Shown piece after piece: positions 36,042-44,809 of a stretch of 64,000 nucleotides of DNA. Numbering within the stretch: position 1 is the stretch's first letter; each line of letters opens with the position of its first letter. Origin of the DNA: Limosilactobacillus reuteri (GTDB taxonomy: Bacteria; Bacillota; Bacilli; Lactobacillales; Lactobacillaceae). The stretch covers positions 2,010,925 to 2,074,924 of the forward strand of contig NZ_CP139478.1 in the NCBI RefSeq assembly GCF_034259105.1. The letters run 5' to 3'. The notes under the pieces are model-generated. The model did no database searches. It saw only the letters and a program-made list of their open reading frames with translations, and was not told the origin of the DNA. Made by a program: the position numbers and the translations under genes.

Positions 36042-36263
36042 TATGACATTTTCTACTAAGTAACAAAGGCTTCGATTAAAATTGCTTCCATAAAGGTATT
36101 AAGTTCGATCCCTAGTATTAATTGAAACAGGTTTTACAGACGATCTTCAAAAACGATCATCTTTATTGTCGCTAGTTTGTAATAAAACTCATTTAATTGC
36201 TTAATTTGCTTTATAATTAATGTAAACGCTTCATGGCAAAGGATTTAATTAAGGAGCAAAATT

Positions 36264-36758
36264 ATGACATCAGGAACTTATCAGCAAGTTAAAGATGCAC
36301 TGAAGAAATTTGGCATAACCGACTATACTGTGATTGATCACCCTGCTGCTCACACCACCGAAGAAGCTGATGCATATATCGCTGGTCATGAAGGTGTTCG
36401 CACTAAAACCATGTTTCTGAAAGGTAAGAAAAAGAATTTCTATATGGTTATTATGGATGATAAAAAACCAATGGACTTTCATAAATTCATGGCCCTAACT
36501 GGAGCTAAAAGGGTTTCAATGGCTCGACCGGAATATCTGCAAGAACAGCTTGGCTTAGCACCAGGAATTGTTTCACCATTTGGCCTGCTGAATGATGAAG
36601 CTCATAATGTAAAAGTATATTTTGACAAGGATATTGTCGACGAACCAATTCAGACCTTCCATCCTAATGAAAATACTCATACAATTTTTATTAAGACAGA
36701 TGACCTGTTCAAATTTCTTAAGCAAATTGATTTTGAACCAGAAATTATTGATCTATAG
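36264..36758 (+). CDS. YbaK/ProX-like aminoacyl-tRNA deacylase family protein
   Basis: The protein has 164 residues. It carries the YbaK/EbsC fold: DYTVIDHPAAHTTEEADAYI near the N-terminus, TKTMFLKGKKKNFYMVI with the conserved Lys, and PGIVSPFGLLND, which holds the G-x-x-x-P-type loop of prolyl-tRNA editing proteins (PrdX/ProX). These free-standing enzymes clear mischarged Ala- or Cys-tRNAPro. Start ATG at 36264 with AAGGAG. The monooxygenase-like gene starts 19 bp later, so the two form an operon. Confidence 0.88.
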   Translation: MTSGTYQQVKDALKKFGITDYTVIDHPAAHTTEEADAYIAGHEGVRTKTMFLKGKKKNFYMVIMDDKKPMDFHKFMALTGAKRVSMARPEYLQEQLGLAPGIVSPFGLLNDEAHNVKVYFDKDIVDEPIQTFHPNENTHTIFIKTDDLFKFLKQIDFEPEIIDL

Positions 36759-36777
36759 AAAAATAGGAGGAATAACC

Positions 36778-37104
36778 ATGAGTTTTACAATGAATCTTTA
36801 CTACACTGGTGAAGGTGATAATGCCAAAAAGTTTGCCCAGGAAATGGAAAAGCGGGGAATCGCTGATAAAATTCGCCAGCAACCTGGTAATCTAAAATAT
36901 GAATACTTTCAACCACTTGATGATCCGCACACGATCCTTTTGATTGATACTTGGGAAAGTCAAGAAGCATTAGACGCTGATCATGATTCACCGATGATGG
37001 CAGAACTAGCTAAATTGCGTGAAAAATATAATTTACACATGCGCGCAGAACGCTTTATCCCCGAAGATTTGCCAGACAAAGACGATAAATTCTTACGCAA
37101 ATAA
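36778..37104 (+). CDS. Antibiotic biosynthesis monooxygenase (ABM) domain protein
   Basis: The protein has 108 residues. It is a dimeric ferredoxin-like alpha/beta fold with MNLYYTGEGDNAKKFAQEM, LKYEYFQPLDDPHTILLIDTWESQ and HMRAERFIP, the pattern of ABM/putative quinol monooxygenases. The true start is ATG 36778 after AGGAGG. It may protect against quinones or act on small phenolics; nothing here tells which. A bidirectional terminator follows. Confidence 0.82.
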   Translation: MSFTMNLYYTGEGDNAKKFAQEMEKRGIADKIRQQPGNLKYEYFQPLDDPHTILLIDTWESQEALDADHDSPMMAELAKLREKYNLHMRAERFIPEDLPDKDDKFLRK

Positions 37105-37112
37105 ATAACATC

Positions 37113-37161
37113 AAAAAAATTCTCTAAATCCTTTGGTTTGCTAAAGACTTAGAGAATTTTT
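37113..37161. terminator. Bidirectional terminator
   Basis: AAAATTCTCTAA pairs with TTAGAGAATTTT (ends near 37161) around a 25-nt middle. It lies between the convergent ABM gene and the serine hydrolase pseudogene. Confidence 0.88.
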
Positions 37162-37162
37162 A

Positions 37163-38179
37163 CTATTCCATGTAGTTATGCAAAATATCATCTGAGGCAG
37201 CTTTCAACTTCAAATAATCGATATTATTAGAAAAGAGCATAATCATCCGCTTTGTCTTGTAATCAGCCACAAAACAAGAGTTATATCCGGGGATACTACC
37301 GTTAGCCCGGATTACATCCCCATCAAAGTAGACTCCGCCAAAATAGGCAACTTCTTGATGCTGCGCCTGTTGGTAGTATTCATTAATCATTTTTGGATCT
37401 TTCAGCACTTCATTATATACAAACTTCCAGTAGTCGTTTGGCGATATAAATAGGTTCCCTGCCCAAAGTCTGAGGAGGTCGTTACCGTTATCCGGTGCCA
37501 ATCAACTGTTGGATCCATTGGTTGCGGAATTTCTTTTTTTGAAACCTCAGAAAAATCTTTAATTTGGTGAAGATGGAGCGGTTTAGCAAAATTTTTTTGA
37601 ATATATGCATTATAGCTTAAATGTGCTCGCTTACTAACAATGGCTGCCAATATTTCATAATCAACATCTTGATAATCCCATGTGTGTATGATCATACTTG
37701 AGATGTTTAAACATATAAGCAATTTGGGCTTTTTGGCCTCTAAGTGGTTCAAATGGACGATCATTATTAATCAAGCCACTAGTATGGTTCATTAATTCCC
37801 GAATTGTAATCTCTTTACTGCCATCAATCTGTGGGTAATACTTACTTAGCGAAGTGTCCCAAGCTAATTGCTTTTTTTGTTTTAATTGGTAAACAGCGGT
37901 TCCCGTTACAATCTTTTGAAGCGATGCCGTGGGAAATAGTCGATCCGCCTTTACGATTTGATCTTTATTTGTGGTTTCATTATTCTCAATGACAACTGGC
38001 TTCCCATCTTTGCCATTAACTAGCATCACTCCATTAATATGATGGTTCTTCATATAATCTTGAAGTTGGTGTTGCGTTTGTTTGTCAACTACTTCTGCCT
38101 TTACCTTTGATGGCGTGGTCAATAAGAAGATGGCAAAGGAACAGAGCGTCAAAAAAATATATAAGTTAACTTTTTTCAT
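37163..38179 (-). pseudogene. Beta-lactamase-family serine hydrolase, two frameshifts
   Basis: ATG 38179 begins a signal peptide (MKKVNLYIFLTLCSFAIFLL) and a class C beta-lactamase-like/PBP4*-type hydrolase with the nucleophile in PTASLQKIVTG (SxxK) and a MNHTSGLI motif. Near 37690 the coherent sequence moves to a second frame (DYQDVDYEILAAIVSK, which holds the Tyr motif region), and near 37490 to a third (GNDLLRLWAGNLFISPNDYW) that ends normally at 37163. Two independent indels are needed, so the exported enzyme is lost. Confidence 0.9.
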
Positions 38180-38357
38180 AATTATAAGTATCCCTTCCAG
38201 GCATCCATTTTCAAAAAAATATCTACCTGTATTATACAAATTTTATCCCTCATCTTACAAAGCAGAACAAAAATCTGATTTTTCTCACTAAAGCACTTTA
38301 AATTCATTCGATTTATGTTAAAATTCTAACGTCAATAAATAAAAACTGTAAAAAATA

Positions 38358-38374
38358 GTTCGTAAATAACGAAC
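38358..38374 (+). promoter_or_regulatory. Inverted GTTCG/CGAAC motif upstream of hpt (PurR-box-like)
   Basis: GTTCGT (38358-38363) and ACGAAC (38369-38374) are separated by AAATA, 20 bp before the hpt start. CGAAC half-sites are typical of firmicute PurR boxes, and a purine-salvage gene follows. Spacing differs from the classical 16-17 bp arrangement. Confidence 0.45.
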
Positions 38375-38394
38375 ATTATCAAGGGAGAGCTAGA

Positions 38395-38931
38395 ATGAAT
38401 AACGACGTCAAAAAAGTTTTATATACTCAAGATCAAGTCAATCAACGCTTAGATGAACTTGCCAATACACTTACTGAAAAATATCAAGATGAATTTCCAG
38501 TTTTAGTTTCCGTAATGACAGGGGCAATGATTTTCACTAGCGAAATGATGAAGCGCCTTAACTTCAAATTAAACGTTGATTATGTCGACGTCTCTAGTTA
38601 CGAAGAAAGTTCAGAATCCACTGGAAAAGTTAAATTAATTCAAGATCTTTCCCACGATATTAATGGTCGACCAGTTATTATTATGGAAGACATTATTGAT
38701 ACTGGTCATACATTAAAGTATCTCGCTGGTCTTTTCGCTGATCGTGGCGCGAAGAGTATTGAGATTTGTTCCTTACTCGATAAACCGGACCGTCGTGAAG
38801 TTGATGTTGAAGCTGATTACGTTGGTTTTAAAGTTCCAAACGAATTTATTGTCGGATATGGCCTAGACTTTAATGGCCTTTACCGAAACCTGCCATTTGT
38901 CGGTGTGTTAAAGCGTTCCGTATATGAATAA
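38395..38931 (+). CDS. hpt: Hypoxanthine phosphoribosyltransferase
   Basis: The protein has 178 residues. It converts hypoxanthine and guanine with PRPP to IMP and GMP. The PRPP loop VIIMEDIIDTGHTLKYL is at about residues 99-115, VSVMTGAMIFTSEMMKRL is the PPi loop region, and FIVGYGLDFNGLYRNLP is the C-terminal base-binding hood. Many lactobacilli also carry an hpt in the tilS-ftsH cluster; this would then be a second copy. AAGGGAGAGC precedes ATG 38395. Confidence 0.93.
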   Translation: MNNDVKKVLYTQDQVNQRLDELANTLTEKYQDEFPVLVSVMTGAMIFTSEMMKRLNFKLNVDYVDVSSYEESSESTGKVKLIQDLSHDINGRPVIIMEDIIDTGHTLKYLAGLFADRGAKSIEICSLLDKPDRREVDVEADYVGFKVPNEFIVGYGLDFNGLYRNLPFVGVLKRSVYE

Positions 38932-39061
38932 TAGTTAAAGGCTGAGAGAAAATGTTATTTCTTTCAGCTTTCTTTTTGGATTTAAACATCTAAACGCGAT
39001 ATAGTACAGTTAGGCTAATAAAATTGATAATAATTGATTTTTGGTAAAGGAGGGGTAATCG

Positions 39062-39739
39062 TTGCTTAGGCTTGACTGGTGTTTACGAATGCTCATGGCT
39101 GCCTTATGTGGTGGAATCATTGGGTTTGAGCGAAAAAGTAAGGCTAAAATGGCTGGAATTCGGACCCATGCCTTAATTGCGGTGGGGGCAGCAATGGTCA
39201 TGATCATTTCAAAATACGGATTTTTCGATTTAATGAAAATTACCCATAGCAATTGGAACGTTGACCCATCACGGATTGCCGCTCAAGTTGTTAGCGGGAT
39301 TGGTTTTTTAGGCGCTGGGACAATCATTAATCGTCACGATGAAATAATCGATGGTTTAACTACGGCAGCTGGAATTTGGGTTACCGGCGCAATCGGTCTT
39401 GCCTATGGTAGTGGTTTATACAGTATTGGGATTATTGGTACTTGTTGCGTTCTTTTAGCAGAAGTTATTGGAAAATATCTAGATCAGTTTGCACTTAGGC
39501 GAGGTAAAGGATTCTCCTGCTTTATTCAATTAGAAGGAAATACTGATGATTTGCATACACCTATTAATCAGTTAAACAAAAAATATTTTGAAGTTCCGCT
39601 CAAATACTCGATCTATGATTACGGAGACGGAAAAATCTCCTGTCAACTTTATGGTGAATTAAGATCTGGCTTCAAATCAGAAAACGTCTTTACTGACCTT
39701 ACTGAGCTGGGCAACATTAAAAAAGTTGAGCTAGAATAA
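39062..39739 (+). CDS. MgtC/SapB family membrane protein
   Basis: The protein has 225 residues. Four or five membrane helices occupy the first 145 residues, with the family motifs LCGGIIGFERKSKAKMAGIR, VVSGIGFLGAGTII and LTTAAGIWVTGAIGLAYG. A cytoplasmic C-terminal domain follows. MgtC proteins are linked to low-Mg2+ growth and membrane energetics. The start is a TTG at 39062, 7 bp after AAAGGAGG, with no ATG at a better place. An IS30 element lies 16 bp beyond the stop. Confidence 0.9.
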   Translation: MLRLDWCLRMLMAALCGGIIGFERKSKAKMAGIRTHALIAVGAAMVMIISKYGFFDLMKITHSNWNVDPSRIAAQVVSGIGFLGAGTIINRHDEIIDGLTTAAGIWVTGAIGLAYGSGLYSIGIIGTCCVLLAEVIGKYLDQFALRRGKGFSCFIQLEGNTDDLHTPINQLNKKYFEVPLKYSIYDYGDGKISCQLYGELRSGFKSENVFTDLTELGNIKKVELE

Positions 39740-39755
39740 AAACATAGGAAGTGAC

Positions 39756-41033
39756 CTAAATTTCAAGAATAAGTTAGCCACTGGACTCAAATAAATAATA
39801 CTGACCAATTGATTATTGGTTGATGGAGCTGTAATATCTCTTGGTAGAAGGCCTTACGATAGATATCCATTGACGAATGTCCATTAAACATAGCTCGTGG
39901 ATAGTGATTCATCCAATCATTAGTCGCTATGATCTGAGCACTACTATAGTTATTTATAGCTTCACCTTTGGTAATCTCCTTGCGGAGAAACCGGTTATTG
40001 ATCTCATTGGATCCACGTTCCCAAGGGGAATACGGATCAGCATAGAAAACATGATCGTGAACTTGTGTTAACTCACTAAATTCTGAACCGTTGTCAGAGG
40101 TTATTGTCTTAAAGATGCGATAGTAAGCATCTGTGCCCATTTTCTGGCGTAAATTTATAAAGAACTGATTTACTGCATGCGCAGTTTTACCAGCAATTTT
40201 ACTCGTGATATTAACTCGTGAAGGGCGATCAGTCATTACTAGTACAACACTGTCATTACCGTTTTTCTGTCCCTGAACTGTATCTAGTTCCCAATGGCCA
40301 ATTTCGGACCGTTGGTCCGCAGTTTGAGGTCGTTGAGCAATATTAGGCCCTAAGCACCTTTTAGCTTGCGGATGAGTTCGATGATGCTTACGTTTAGGTT
40401 TTTCAAAGAGGTCTAAATTGGACGTACGAAGCACACCCTCATTAATCCATTGATATAAAGTTACAACCGACTTTGGGATCAGGGTGCCATCATTCATTAA
40501 ATCTCGAGCCTTATAAATAACCGCTTGTGGGGAGTAATGGTGGTCGTCAAACTCACCAAGCATTAGCTGATCAGCTAATCGTAAAAATTGCTTTGAAGAA
40601 TAATATAAGCGACGACGACCAGAATGGCGGTGATGTTCAAGATATGTGGCCTGACCAGCTTCATAACTATAGATGTAGTAAGAATATTCGTAAATCTTAC
40701 CATTAGATTTTTGACGACGAAGTTGGCGGACCGTACCACGGTTGAGCTCGTTATTAATTGTTTGATGATTAACTCCTAATTGGCGACCAATTGCGCGATT
40801 GGAAAGTCCTTGCGACTTTAAAGTCGCAATCATCACACGTTCTTCTTTAGTAAGATGAGCATTCTTTTTATGAGTAGTCAATAAACTAGTAGACATGGTA
40901 TCATTTAAGTGCGTCATTTGACGGACATCCTTTCATATAGGTTTGGTTCACTTAATATGATACCTGATGTCACGCCGAATGGCGTTTTTTATTTACCACC
41001 AACTGGGTGGCTAACTTCATTCTATAATCCACC
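39756..41033 (-). mobile_element. IS30-family insertion sequence, type C, with a 14-bp direct repeat
   Basis: The element is about 1,278 bp. Inward-read ends are ATTTCAAGAATAAGTTAGCC and ATTATAGAATGAAGTTAGCC. The flanks ACATAGGAAGTGAC at 39742-39755 and 41034-41047 are identical. This looks like a 14-bp target duplication, longer than the 2-3 bp usual for IS30. The duplicated bases contain the ribosome site AGGAAGTGA of the gene to the right. There is a single copy in this window. Confidence 0.85.
39787..40917 (-). CDS. IS30 family transposase (type C)
   Basis: The protein has 376 residues. It has an N-terminal helix-turn-helix (HLTKEERVMIATLKSQGLSN, then RAIGRQLGVNHQTINNELNRG). The DDE core reads HWELDTVQGQK, TSDNGSEFSEL and WERGSNEINNRFLRKEI. 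It is clearly different from the type A and B transposases of this window. The frame is intact. Confidence 0.93.
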   Translation of the reverse strand: MTHLNDTMSTSLLTTHKKNAHLTKEERVMIATLKSQGLSNRAIGRQLGVNHQTINNELNRGTVRQLRRQKSNGKIYEYSYYIYSYEAGQATYLEHHRHSGRRRLYYSSKQFLRLADQLMLGEFDDHHYSPQAVIYKARDLMNDGTLIPKSVVTLYQWINEGVLRTSNLDLFEKPKRKHHRTHPQAKRCLGPNIAQRPQTADQRSEIGHWELDTVQGQKNGNDSVVLVMTDRPSRVNITSKIAGKTAHAVNQFFINLRQKMGTDAYYRIFKTITSDNGSEFSELTQVHDHVFYADPYSPWERGSNEINNRFLRKEITKGEAINNYSSAQIIATNDWMNHYPRAMFNGHSSMDIYRKAFYQEILQLHQPIINWSVLFI

Positions 41034-41050
41034 ACATAGGAAGTGACAAG

Positions 41051-41682
41051 ATGGCTTATAATTTCAGAAAAGAGCAGAAAGAATTGTATGTTTCCGGAAA
41101 GAGTCCTAGCTTAATCAATGTACCAGCGATGAAGATCTTACTGTGCGGGGACATGGTGATCCTAATCAAGAAAATAGTGAGTATAAAAAAGCAATTGAAA
41201 AGCTCTACGCTGTTGCTTATACCATTAAAATGAGCAAAAAAGGCACCTACCAAATTCCAGATTATTTTGATTTTGTTGTTCCCCCACTAGAAGGACTATG
41301 GTGGCAAGATGGTATCACTGGAATTGACTACGCTCACAAAGAAAAGTTCAATTTCATTGCAATGATTCGCCTTCCCGACTTTGTTACTCAAGATGTTTTT
41401 GACTGGGCAATTCAAAAGGCTAGCGAAAGGAAGCAGCTTGATTTACATAACGTAGAATTCCTGTCAATGCACGAAGGCCTCTGTGTGCAAGCACTTCATA
41501 TCGGGTCATATGATGATGAACCGGCAACGATCGACAAAATACATAAATTTATTGAGGAACAGGGCTTACAAGTAGATATTAACGATGATCGGCATCACCA
41601 TGAAATTTATTTGTCAGATCCCCGCCGGACCAAGATTAAAAATCTAAAAACAGTATTACGAATTCCGGTAAAAAACAATTAA
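41051..41682 (+). pseudogene. GyrI-like small-molecule-binding domain protein, frameshifted
   Basis: ATG 41051 (AGGAAGTGA upstream) starts MAYNFRKEQKELYVSGKSPS followed by LINVPAMK. Around 41135-41145 the sequence moves to another frame, VRGHGDPNQENSEYKKAIEK, and continues to the normal end, with VPPLEGLWWQDGITGIDYAH and HIGSYDDEPATIDKIHKFIE. A single-base indel in ATGAAGATCTTACTGTGC explains it. The intact protein would be about 209 residues of the GyrI-like (PF06445) family. The IS30 insertion also separates it from any upstream promoter. Confidence 0.88.
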
Positions 41683-41703
41683 TAACACTATTAATAGGTA
41701 AAC

Positions 41704-41748
41704 AAAAAAGGCATCAGAAGTTATAACTAGCTTCTGGTGCCTTTTTTG
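41704..41748. terminator. Bidirectional terminator
   Basis: AAAAAAGGCATCAGAAG pairs with CTTCTGGTGCCTTTTTT around TTATAACTAG. It lies just after the GyrI-like pseudogene. Confidence 0.92.
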
Positions 41749-41779
41749 CTACAAATCAATTATTTCATTCAGCTTATAC

Positions 41780-41926
41780 TTAATCTTCATGCTTTCCCCA
41801 ACCATACTTACCAAAGCGTTCTTTCATCTCTTTAGGCGGAAACAACTTATTGCTATCAAATGATGATTCAATCATTTGACGATCATGTTTAATATCTTGT
41901 TGTAATTGTTGAGAATTATATTCCAT
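41780..41926 (-). CDS. Small protein, 48 residues, unknown function
   Basis: ATG 41926 to TAA 41780. The sequence is polar: MEYNSQQLQQDIKHDRQMIE in the first 20 residues, and an end rich in Lys/Gly (ERFGKYGWGKHED). TTTGGAG stands 9 bp before the start, a good ribosome site. No signal peptide or membrane segment is present. I know no family. The bias of its codons and the good start site favour a real gene. It lies between a terminator and the 3' end of a pseudogene in the same direction. Confidence 0.6.
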   Translation of the reverse strand: MEYNSQQLQQDIKHDRQMIESSFDSNKLFPPKEMKERFGKYGWGKHED

Positions 41927-41972
41927 TTAAAACACTCCAAACTCTTTTCTACTTAACATCCCCGTTACATCT

Positions 41973-42626
41973 TCACTTCAATTCTTCATATAGTGGGGTA
42001 AGTTGCCTAATAACTGAACTGATGTATTCCTCCATATTATTAACTTGGTCTTTTCCACGAAATGCAAATTTACCAAGCAAAAAACTGGTCTTTCGTGCAT
42101 CAAAATTAAATTACTGCTGAGCATCCCGACTATTGATGTATTTAGTCAGTGACATATGATCAGAAAATTCCATCTCATCCTTATCCCAAAGATACCAGCG
42201 TGTGGCATCAATATCATTAGCCCATTCCGGTATTTTATCCAGTAATTGATTGTATTCATCCGGCGTCCCTTGTCGTTGCTCACTCTTATAATGTTGAAAC
42301 ATTAGGTAGACCTGTAACTGCTTTTTATCAAGCATCACCCCAATACAGGGATTATAGTCTGCCAAGGATGCTAAGCGATAAGAGGCCCAATAATGGTCAC
42401 GTAAATTCCAACCATTCGTCCAACTCTCAACGTGAACCTTCGCAAATTCACCCGTTGGTAGTTGACTAGCGACAGTTTGATTTACTTTCTTCCACACTTG
42501 CCAAACTGCTTTAAACTTCTCTTTTAATTCTGCAACCTCGTCTGGTGAATGATTTTCCTTAATCTTCTTAAAGGAAAACTCCGGCTGGTCAAAGATTGCA
42601 AACATATTTTCAGTTAATGCTGTCAT
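41973..42626 (-). pseudogene. HI_0552-like family protein, nonsense codon near the C-terminus
   Basis: ATG 42626 starts MTALTENMFAIFDQPEFSFK. The frame runs through VHVESWTNGWNLRDHYWASY and DKIPEWANDIDATRWYLWDK to TAA 42111. The same frame then continues for 45 more codons (NFDARKTSFLLGKFAFRGKD, then EEYISSVIRQLTPLYEELK) to TGA 41973. That continuation reads as the natural C-terminus, so the TAA is a premature stop. The function of the family is unknown. The truncated product keeps about 80 percent of the chain. Confidence 0.72.
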
Positions 42627-42722
42627 TTTAGCTCGCCCCTTTTTATCCAAGAATATCATAACTAAAAAAGCTAAACTATGACTCTTAATTTACACGAATC
42701 ATAATTTAGCTTTATAGCTTCA

Positions 42723-43046
42723 TTAAAACAAATTCAGCATCACCATATAAAAGCCAGTTCCGACCAAGATCGATAGTGGCATATTTCTTTTCCAAAGGTG
42801 AATAAATAATGTTACTAAGCCGGCAACGATTTCTAATAATGCCTTACTAGGCTCAGCAAAAGAAATATTCCGATAACAATAGATTACTAATACTCCCATG
42901 ATTGCTGCCGGAAGGAATTTCCCCAGTTCTTCCAGGTAAGGTGATAATTCTTTTGACTGATCAAAAATCAGGAATGGGATAAAGCGGGTCGCCATAGTTA
43001 CAACTGCTGCGATTAAAATTGAAATAATTTATTCAGTTAATGTCAT
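42723..43046 (-). pseudogene. azlD: AzlD branched-chain amino acid export subunit, early nonsense
   Basis: ATG 43046 with GAGGAG upstream gives MTLTE, then TAA at codon 6, then IISILIAAVVTMATRFIPF in the same frame, the normal AzlD N-terminus. CAA to TAA is the simplest change. The rest (LPAAIMGVLVIYCYR, four hydrophobic segments) is complete. Internal restart at the Met of MATRF is conceivable but would lose most of the first helix. It overlaps the end of the azlC pseudogene, as in normal azlCD operons. Confidence 0.85.
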
Positions 43047-43723
43047 TTTTTCTCCTCGTGATTAAGTAATTTAATGAGAACAGCGCGACAAGTGTTACTA
43101 ATGTCACTAATAGAAAAGCATTCTTGTTGCAAAATAGTAAACAAATAATTGCAAATGTTAAACCAATCAGAGCATCACGCTGAGTTCGGGCATTTTTCAA
43201 CTGTTCTGTAAACAACACAATAAAAAGCGCCGTCATTACAAAATCTAAACCTGCTAAGTTTAAGTTAATCATTCCCCAAGGAGACCACCTAAGCCTGCAC
43301 CAGCTACCCAACTAAAATAGTTGAACGCGGTTATGTAAAAATAAACATATGAGCGATCAAGATTATCTGGAATTTTTAGCGTTGCATTTAAGGAAAAAGC
43401 CTCATCACACATTCCGAAAATAAGAATCGGCTTTAACTTTCCCGTATTGGCATATTTTTTAACATCGTAATGCCATAAAAAACATGTCGTGAATTAACAA
43501 GGGCAGTTAAAATGAGAACAGTCAATGGCTGAAAACTCTGGACTAAAAGATTACCAATTACAAATTCGACTGATCCAGCAAAAATGGTCGCAGCCATTAA
43601 TAACGGATATAAAAAATTAAAGCCTAGTTTATGCATATAGATCCCATAGCTGGCGCCTAAAAATAGAAAGCCAAGCATTACCGGACTAGTTTTTTGAAAA
43701 GCGTAACGTACTTCCTTTCTCAT
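43033..43723 (-). pseudogene. azlC: AzlC branched-chain amino acid export subunit, two frameshifts
   Basis: ATG 43723 begins MRKEVRYAFQKTSPVMLGFL and AzlC helices up to HVFYGITMLK. Near 43455, in an A-run, the coherent sequence moves to a second frame (KLKPILIFGMCDEAFSLNAT) and near 43275, in a G-run, back (GGMINLNLAGLDFVMTALFI), ending at TGA/TAA 43033. AzlCD exports branched-chain amino acids. Both subunits are broken here, so the exporter is lost. Confidence 0.9.
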
Positions 43724-43783
43724 GGTCGAATTCTCCTTTCCTGAAATTTGCTTGAATTTATTTTAAGTGAAATATGACTTATT

Positions 43784-44146
43784 TCATAATTTGGCCCATC
43801 CTTTCATCACTAGCTTGTGAATATATTTTTCATTATCTGGATTAATATCCTGTCCTAATTTTGTTAAAACTGTAGTTCCGCGTTTGGGGTGATCAATTAA
43901 TTGGGCTTTTCTTAGTGAAGTTATGGCAAAACTAAGGCGATTCATAAATGAAACATATTCTCTATCGGTTTTCTTTGATGTTACATATTTTAGTGAATCA
44001 TTAGGAATGCTATCTGTATTTTTTACCAAGTATTCTGCTATTTGGGTTCTAGTAGCTGGTTGTTGGATTTTTTGCAGATATTTTAGAATTTCTTTTTCTA
44101 AAAATTCTTCTTTCTTGTACGTGGTCATTTTCGCAAATTCAGACAT
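43784..44146 (-). CDS. Winged-helix protein, Mrr N-terminal-like domain
   Basis: The protein has 120 residues. MSEFAKMTTYKKEEFLEKEI leads into ILKYLQKIQQPATRTQIAEY, a winged-helix pattern like the Mrr_N domain found at the front of restriction enzymes and in single-domain proteins. A basic C-terminus follows (IHKLVMKGWAKL). There is no nuclease domain. The start is ATG 44146 with AGGAGC; longer in-frame sequence upstream lacks a site. It may be a DNA-binding regulator; its target is unknown. Confidence 0.65.
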   Translation of the reverse strand: MSEFAKMTTYKKEEFLEKEILKYLQKIQQPATRTQIAEYLVKNTDSIPNDSLKYVTSKKTDREYVSFMNRLSFAITSLRKAQLIDHPKRGTTVLTKLGQDINPDNEKYIHKLVMKGWAKL

Positions 44147-44322
44147 AATAATGCTCCTAATTATAGGTTTGTTTTTTAATAGGCTAAAAGAACCTCTCTG
44201 TTTTAATAAAATGCAGGAACCTGCTGTATCAATATTCTTTAGAGACAATTTATCACAAACAGACCCTAATGATAAACTGTAAAAAATAGTCGTTTTAATT
44301 GTATAAATAGTAAAAACGTATC

Positions 44323-44361
44323 TTATTTAACGAAAAAAAGCAAAAAAACAACGTTAAATAA
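44323..44361 (+). promoter_or_regulatory. Perfect 10-bp inverted repeat upstream of bacteriocin exporter remnant
   Basis: TTATTTAACG (44323-44332) and CGTTAAATAA (44352-44361) are exact complements, 19 nt apart. CGTTAA-like half-sites recall the repeats bound by AgrA/PlnC-type bacteriocin regulators, but those are direct rather than inverted, so the assignment is tentative. Confidence 0.4.
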
Positions 44362-44809
44362 TGAACAGTAAATTAAACGTGCAAGTTTGCTATGATGAAA
44401 AAGTAAAAAAGAGGAGGAGAAAAGTGAAATTTAAGAAGTATTATACGGCTCAAGTCGATGAATCAGATTGTGGTGTGGCTGCCTTGAGTATGGTACTTAA
44501 GTATTATAAATCAAAAATACCAATCGCTAGGTTAAGAACATTAGCTAAAACTTCAAAAGAAGGAACCAGTATATATGGAATAATCCAAGCTGCAAAAGCA
44601 TACAAATTGATAGGAAAAGCTATTCGTTTGAAATATGATGAATTTGATAAAGTTCAATCATACTTACCATTAATAGTACATGTTATAAAAAATAATAGTC
44701 TTCAGCATTATTATGTGCTTAACCGAATAACTGAAAAACATGTCGTACTTTCAGATCCAGATAATGATATAGGAATAATTAAGAAATCAAGAGAAGCTTT
44801 TTTAAAGAC

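Noticed and set aside
34462..36050. Chance repeat of CTATGACAT around ISLre2
   Set aside because: The two copies abut ends whose 23-bp inverted repeats align without gaps, which makes a target duplication much more likely than chance.
43033..43723. Programmed ribosomal frameshifting in azlC
   Set aside because: Two shifts in different directions would be needed, there is no slippery heptamer with a downstream structure, and azlD next to it carries a plain nonsense codon.
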